Shown here one piece after another: positions 57,976 to 64,000 of a DNA stretch of 64,000 nucleotides. Origin of the DNA: Endomychus coccineus (lineage: Eukaryota; Arthropoda; Insecta; Coleoptera; Endomychidae); assembly GCA_958510875.1 (NCBI GenBank), contig OY294067.1, forward strand, positions 253,781,736-253,845,735. The letters are read 5' to 3'. The translations under genes and the position numbers were made by a program. Each line of letters opens with the position of its first letter. Position 1 is the stretch's first letter. The notes under the pieces are model-generated. The model saw only the letters and a list, made by a program, of their open reading frames with translations, ran no database searches and was not told where the DNA came from.

Positions 57976-58788
57976 GGGCAGCATCTGTGCAAGAAAAAAT
58001 GGAGGGCCTTATACTAGCTGCTATAACAAATTTCGTTACATTCGTGATAAAGTTAATCAATCAAATTTAGATGATATGTAGCTCATGTTATTGAAAGTGT
58101 GCAAAATTCTGAAGTTGGTAAATTATTTTCTCTAGAAGATATTCTGAAGGGTTCTGATATACCAATCAAAAGTACACTACAGACCATAGTAAATAAAATT
58201 ACAGATTTACATTTTGCTACTATCAATAATGATTACATATTATGCAATAATAAAACTGTGAAAAAGCTTATTCGTCAAAAATGGAATTCGAACAAAACAA
58301 ATTTGTCTTTTTCAAATAAAGATGCTGTGGCAAATTTGGTACTTACGGATATTAAAAAAAAATCTGATTATTATTTACATGACTCATATCCATCATGCAA
58401 TTTTTTCTTCCAAAGCGCTGCTTCTGACATTCCTCAGTCATTGCATGATTTGATCTCAAAAATTATCATGAAAAGTAAAAAATCTAAGGACCAGATAAGC
58501 TCGTGGGAAAGAAAAGTTTTATCTATTTGTCATGCGATTATTAGTTCAACAATCTCGAAAAGTTTTATATCTTGTATTCTTCTGGGTTTAGGAGTTTTAT
58601 TATACAAGGACGTCATTAATATATTAGCATCCTTGGGTTTTTCAGTCAATTATGCAGAAGTGCTCAAATTCGAAGCTTCTTGTATTAAAAGTGGTCGAGA
58701 AAGCATAAAAAAATGTATTTTTTCATTGTTATATGAATATACAAAACCCAAGTTATATCAATCATATCATTTCCAAATCATTTTATAA
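57976..58788 (+). pseudogene. captured coding fragment in foldback element 4, function unknown
   Basis: The longest open stretch runs 58075-58788 with no in-frame ATG near its start (the first codon of the longest frame is GTG). Upstream in another frame, 57986-58070 reads ARKNGGPYTSCYNKFRYIRD and joins it after a one-base frameshift, so coding sequence extends further 5'. Notable blocks are FSLEDILKGSDIPIKSTLQ, then ERKVLSICHAIISSTISKSF, ISCILLGLGVLLYKD and ILASLGFSVNYAEVLKFEAS. From memory, a GLGV-x-LH .. LxxLGFxxSYxEVxxFE pattern occurs in uncharacterised, often TE-associated invertebrate proteins; I cannot name a function. It has no visible relation to transposases. Confidence 0.6.
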
Positions 58789-59482
58789 GGTACCTTCCTA
58801 TCCATACACATCACTACTCACTCACACATGCACCTACTCACTTACACACAAGTCATACAAAATTAACACAGCATAGTCGTCCGGGGAGCCTGGACTTTTT
58901 CTGTTTATTGGAGTTTTCTGGAAAAACAAGGCCCAAAATGTTTCTATGACAGGTCCGAGGCCACAAACTTGTATTTAGATTGGAGGATGACTCACTTAGC
59001 TGCTGCCGAAAGATTTTTCTCCAGAACCCAAAATTGCGCCCCCTAGCGGCCAAAAGGTCTCGGAACCCATATCTCGAGTTCTACTATAGCTATCTTTATA
59101 AATTTTGCGCAGAAAGTTGCGTATTAGTGTCCTCTATTTCGATCCAGAATAGTTCATTCTTCCTATTTTTTTAGGATTTTTTACCATATTTCCAAGTGTC
59201 AAAAATTTCAAAATGGCGCCAAACATTTCCATCATATGCTTCGTGATTCGTTTTTGGTTGGCTTGCCACAGAATTTCGTTTGACCCCAAAAGACCCATTT
59301 TTGGCCTCAAAACCCCCAAAAAACCTAAAAAAAACGGTCAAAAACGGCCTTACCTCAGTTAGCGGCGCTCGGCGCCATTTTTGAGTGACACCATCGTTTT
59401 CAGCGACCCGAAAAACCAATAAAAAAAAGTCTCATACCCCTGTGTGGAAAAAAGTTTTCAAACTACCAGGGTGACTGGACTA

Positions 59483-62400
59483 AATATGTTCTTTAATAAA
59501 GTATTCACCGATGATAAGCGTGCATTAATCCGAAACGGTGCATCGCAGATGTTGTTACATATTTTTGAATTCGTCGTTAAATACTCTACGATGCAAGGGG
59601 TTGAGAGAAATATCTGCACGTAAAATTTTGACAATACTGTGTAATTAAATGAAATAAATTAAATGGTTGAATTATCCCAATTAACTCTTTTGCATTTAAG
59701 TTTTCGCTTCATCTCCTATATTTTCTGAGATATGTGTCCCAAGATAAAAGGCCCATAATTTAAGCAAGCATGATTATCAAAAGGCAACAAATAGTGACAT
59801 TCTGTAGTACGGATTGCCTTTTAAACGCTGTCATGGAGAACTTAAGAGCTCTATAGCAGACTATAGCATTTTTATAATAGAAAAATGTTATATTGCAAAT
59901 ATAGCGGAAACTACAAAATTTAGGAATAAGCACCTTCACACACAACTTGCTCTCATTTTTTATGCTAAATAAGATGAAATTATAAAATTTGGGGCTTTCC
60001 ATTTGAAAAATTTGTTTTTTGGCAGTTTTCTCAATTTCATTTTTAATCTTATTTTTTGTAAACTCCGTATCAACATTTTCAGAATATTATCAAAATCTAT
60101 TAGAGTAGTTCAACAAGGAATCCAATCCAAATTAAATAATGAAAGCTTCCTTATAGAAAATTGATAACTATTTAGGACTTGCAAACGTCATTTTTGACAT
60201 AAAATTTTAAAATATGTCAAAAACGGTTAGACTTAGGTATAGGACATTGTACATGAAATGTATCTAGAATTTTGCGTAGAATCAAAATATACAATAATAT
60301 ATAGGATGTCCCATTTAAATTAAGAAAATTGACCCGTGTCCACAGAAAATAGATTACCCTCTATATACAGAAGTATATAATTGTTGAAATATAAATCAAA
60401 CTAAGATACTTTCATACGAAACTTTTTTCTCTACCTTGTATATTTTATGGGATAAGGTAGTGTCCTAAGATAAATGGGCCATTCTCTACATACCATGGCG
60501 AGTCTAAGATGTTGCGCAACACTTTATTTTGAAATGTTTGGATGGACTTAATGTTACCGTTCTCAGGATCTGATTATTAATCATTAGTTTGTTGTGTATT
60601 GACAACTTAGAATTGGTCCCAATAAGGCAATAGGGTTGTTTGTATTTCAGATTAAGCTCAACCCTTTTCTCCTTCGCATGTGTTTTCCATCGTAATTTCG
60701 ATAGTAAAGATAAGTAATATGATTGTTCTTGTGGAATGATAATTGCAAGATGTCTAATTTACATGTAGTATACAAAATTTTAGTCCTACTATAAAATAAG
60801 AAAGTAAAAGTAACATTTCATTTTCATTCAATAATGCTCGCAGCATGCAATGTTTGGAATTTGCTCGGCAATTAATCTGCTCCAAAAATAGATAACATAG
60901 CAAATAACTATAATCTTGTTTATTTTGCTAAATAACATGAAATAAGTTATATGGCAAAGTTGTTTGTTTCCATTGGCTGTTTATTTCACCAATTCTTAAA
61001 TTTCGTCCATTTCCTACCGGTAATAAAAAAGTATTTGGATGGGAACTTTGAATGTTGATTGACATGGAGAATGAAAGCCGGGCTTAAAAGTTGAATACTT
61101 AACTGTTTTGAGCATGTTGAAAAATATCTAGAAAATAGAAGAAGTTTATAATTAAATATTTTAAATAGAATTTGTGTCTGATTTTTCATGACTTCACTAT
61201 TCAACGAATTCAACAATAAATTCTATTTCATTTGTTTCAAGATGCTTCGATTCCATTATCTGTAATTACCAGTTTTAAATCGTAAACTATTTTAATAGTT
61301 GACAGTTGCTTTTGTCAAATGAAAATACACGAATTGGTTTTTCAAAAAACGTTTTGATTGTTATGTTTACAAGTTACCTAACTAAATGATAGACGCGAGT
61401 CCTTCATTAAGTGTTTATTGGATTTAACGATGGCACTAATGATTTTAATTTGATAATTTAGATATTTCTTGGATGAGTAAGAATTTGTAGTCGCACCAAT
61501 TTTAATTTTAGTAAACGTGATATGTTTATACAGAAGTTGTAGTTTCAATTACCGTTTCCTCTGACATAATTCCGGCTTGGTAACTGTTTCATACAGTTAT
61601 ATATAGTATTTTTAAATTCACGTTGGCGGAAAGGATGTTCTGGAAATGCTAATAATGCAGTTATTACAGAATATTACAGAGCTGAATAAAATTCTTGTAT
61701 TTGACAAACTCTTCAATATTTTCATTGTCAACAACAAACACAAACGGCAGGCAAACAATAATAGGTACCTAGCATATTCAAACGTTGAAGGTTTGATTAA
61801 AAGGAAGATTTGAACTCTCACATATATTCTATGAATTTAAGAATCGATGTAAATGTAAGATAAAATAAGGTCATGGTAGAAAACTCAATAAATGGATGTT
61901 AAGATATTTTGGGATTCCCCGTTGTAGTTGCGATTTTGTCTGTATATGAGGCCAGATTTAGTGGCGGGAATTTCAAAAAGTGGCCGGCTGTTAGTTATGG
62001 ACGTTAAGGGAGATTATGTTTCGGTATATTCTATATTTATATATAGAGGCTTGCCAATGATAAAAATATTTTTCATTTTCGGAATTGTTAAGACTCTAAT
62101 CATGTGATTCATTATTTCAGAAAACCTACGTTGTAACAGCAGTATTCTGGAACGACCTGAATCGCTCGATAATATGGAAACATTCAATCAATACCCCATC
62201 AGACCAGCTTTTTTAATATCTACATATTGTGAAAAATTTTTGTAATTAAGCTCACAATCACATTATTGAGTTTAGATTTGCCATCAGAGTCAATTTATGC
62301 TGTTATTATAATGTGATATATAGTTTGAGACATAACCTAACACTATTTTATTATATAATTTATGTATTTATTTATTTATTTACATCTATCAGTTATGAAA

Positions 62401-63095
62401 GAAAAAACAAGTATATAATATACATTAAAATAGAAATTCAACAACGGATAAATCCACTGACATGTGGATATAAAATCAAATGCGAAGACGCATTTTTATT
62501 TTATTCTCTTCACTATGATCGTGTATTAAAAAAATCGCTGTATTCAGAATGGAGAATGCAAATCATAATTTGTTCGGTGGAAAGATCTATGAAGAAGTCG
62601 ATCTCGAAGACTTCCATGAAGCACATTCATGTTTGATTACTTCAATATTTTTGGAGAATTAGTAAGCCTATTGAAGCTTTTTAAAGAAAAAGCACATAGT
62701 GAAATAATCACGCCTGACGATTAGCAAGGAAATTTTAAAATTATCCAGGATTTGCATATAATGATTATTATAGTAGTCGAAATTTTTTATTTAAAACACA
62801 TGTACCTTACGATTCTTTTTTGGGTACTTTCTAATAGGTTTATGTGTACAATGTAATTTGGGAACCAGATGGAAGAACAATATTCCATTCCTGAGCGAAC
62901 AAGTGAATAATATAATAATATTATATTGGTGAATGATTGTGTAGATCTTGATAAGAATCCAATAATTTTGTTTGCTTTTGCAGTTATATTATATATTCAT
63001 TTAGAATTACATATTACACCTTATCTCTCATGTTACTCACGTACTCAAGAGCTACATCACTAATATGGTATCCAAAATTTGGATCTCAACATTTT
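59483..63095. other. long AT-rich stretch, no gene seen
   Basis: Short frames only. A single mariner-type terminus (ATAGGATGTCCCATTTAAAT) stands at 60301-60320 without a partner. A TATT-rich run is near 62360. Confidence 0.4.
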
Positions 63096-63099
63096 GCTT

Positions 63100-63660
63100 A
63101 CGGGTAAAGATCAAATCCATTGACACAGCACCAATTTGCTAGAGAGTTTAAACCCTGTTGGAGTAAGTAAGTATCATTTTGAGTGACAATGGGCTTGAAG
63201 ATATTCAAATCATCAGCTAATAGAAGAAACTGACCAAATGAATATCCTTGAATACAAAGAGAAAGTACTGAGCCTAGATCCTTGTTGAATACCGAAAGAA
63301 ACATTGATTAAACTTGGAAAAAGCCATTTATCTAATTCTGTTGGATAGGTTGGATGTTATCCAACATAGTAATGGATCAGCAATTCTCAGTGTTCGATGC
63401 TTTTGTACCAATATGTTTATATTTATACGAGCCTTGCTCATATCTGTATAAATATAGACGACTACTATACCAGCTTCCATTTGAGTGGTAATGTGATTTA
63501 AAGCTGAAATAAAATTTTTGCCAATTTGAATTGAGTTCTTAAATCAGAAAATATAGCATAATCAAGTACACTTCTATTTGTATATTTTATGAGCAATTTT
63601 TTTATTAACTATTAGATTTACTATTTCTATCAAACCTTGTAATGGTTGTTTTGGGTACAT
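63100..63660 (-). pseudogene. LINE reverse transcriptase remnant
   Basis: The minus strand reads QMEAGIVVVYIYTDMSKA-like sequence near 63480, then GSVLSLCIQGYSFGQFLLLA and DDLNIFKPIVTQND (63304-63098), the RT palm and ADD box region of a jockey-like LINE, with several frameshifts. Confidence 0.6.
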
Positions 63661-63744
63661 ATGTATTCAATGCATGATGAATGGTTTCACAAAAAAATTC
63701 AACACCATCATCTACGCTTAAATTACGAATGAAAAGTCCCTGAA

Positions 63745-64000
63745 AAATGAAACAAGAAATGATTCATTTGGTTTAAACCTATTTAATCTAAGAAGAAGAC
63801 TTTTTTGTTTGCCAAATGCGGCCGCTTTCGCTTTAAATCGGCGTCGAATCGATCCAACAGCTCTGCATAAATATACTCCGGTGATCGTTTTGCCCTTTTC
63901 GAGGTAACCGATATAGACGATACCGTATGAATCCCAAAAAACTGTCGCCTTGCCTTTGTTGGCCGATAAGCCCACTTTGACCTTATTCGGCTTCGATTCA
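63745..64000 (-). pseudogene. mariner (Mos1-like) transposase fragment at window edge
   Basis: The minus strand reads VGLSANKGKATVFWDSYGIV then YIGYLEKGKTITG, the classical mariner/SETMAR block just before the second catalytic Asp. The following sequence loses similarity. The 5' part lies beyond the window. Confidence 0.75.

Larger units (their letters stand above)
56908..59480. mobile_element. giant palindromic (foldback) element 4 with captured coding fragment, 2573 bp
   Basis: Ends GTCCAGTCACCCTGGT / ACCAGGGTGACTGGAC are flanked by TA. The left arm runs to about 57735 and the right arm from about 58850; the right arm lacks about 150 bp present in the left. Its TTTTTGGGTCGCTGA motif and GTCCAG ends relate it to element 3. 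The loop contains a GT-rich minisatellite and a coding fragment. Confidence 0.87.

Noticed and set aside
57682..58060. Frames rich in THTYTHSLTH repeats
   Set aside because: Pure translation of the 20-bp minisatellite; no reason to think it is expressed.
1..64000. CRISPR arrays, bacterial operons or ribosome binding sites
   Set aside because: Splice sites and insect-type genes and transposons show this is nuclear animal DNA; no regular spacer arrays were seen.

Overview
The window is AT-rich animal DNA. Spliced genes with GT/AG introns, a conserved Rpd3/HDAC1, a Rexo5-type exonuclease and the make-up of the mobile DNA (Penelope-like elements, TA-flanked mariners, hAT, MULE, P-like THAP elements, jockey- and R2-type LINE pieces) point to an insect. 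A beetle or a similar TE-rich insect is my guess; no single feature fixes the order.

Only three host genes can be supported. (1) HDAC1/Rpd3 on +, exons 5233-5689, 6313-7092 and 10416-10480; its first exon(s) lie upstream of this window. (2) A Rexo5-type DEDDh RNA exonuclease on -, exons 24052-23847, 23789-23320, 21420-20808 and 16885-16252; it appears complete (640 aa). (3) TSSC4, a U5 snRNP assembly factor, on +, one exon, about 27500-28144. Rexo5 and TSSC4 are divergent, and the 3.4 kb between their starts is filled by P-like elements. From about 28 kb to 64 kb no host gene is recognisable.

Layout: 1-5.2 kb holds a mariner fragment, a mariner-ended MITE and a head-to-head pair of Penelope-like elements (PLE family 1). 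HDAC1 spans 5.2-10.5 kb, and its last intron carries PLE, MITE and hAT debris. 11-15.4 kb holds a THAP-carrying P-like copy, a degenerate mariner, a LINE piece and MITEs. Rexo5 spans 16.2-24.1 kb, and its 3.9-kb last intron holds a LINE tail and PLE family 2 pieces with hammerhead ribozymes. 24.4-27.3 kb holds P-like elements with 8-bp target duplications. 29-35 kb holds 8-bp-TSD MITEs and PLE/LINE remnants. 38.1-40.3 kb is an apparently intact mariner-like transposon with 465-bp terminal inverted repeats. 41-59.5 kb holds four giant palindromic elements (1.3-2.6 kb), a MULE remnant and a hAT nested in a PLE. 59.5-64 kb is nearly featureless, with LINE and mariner scraps at the edge.

The most notable structures are two sequence-perfect type I hammerhead ribozymes inside the Rexo5 intron (one in the sense orientation), the cluster of four foldback elements, one of which carries a captured coding fragment in its loop, non-autonomous P-like elements that keep a THAP first exon, and the long-TIR mariner with an uninterrupted 359-aa transposase.
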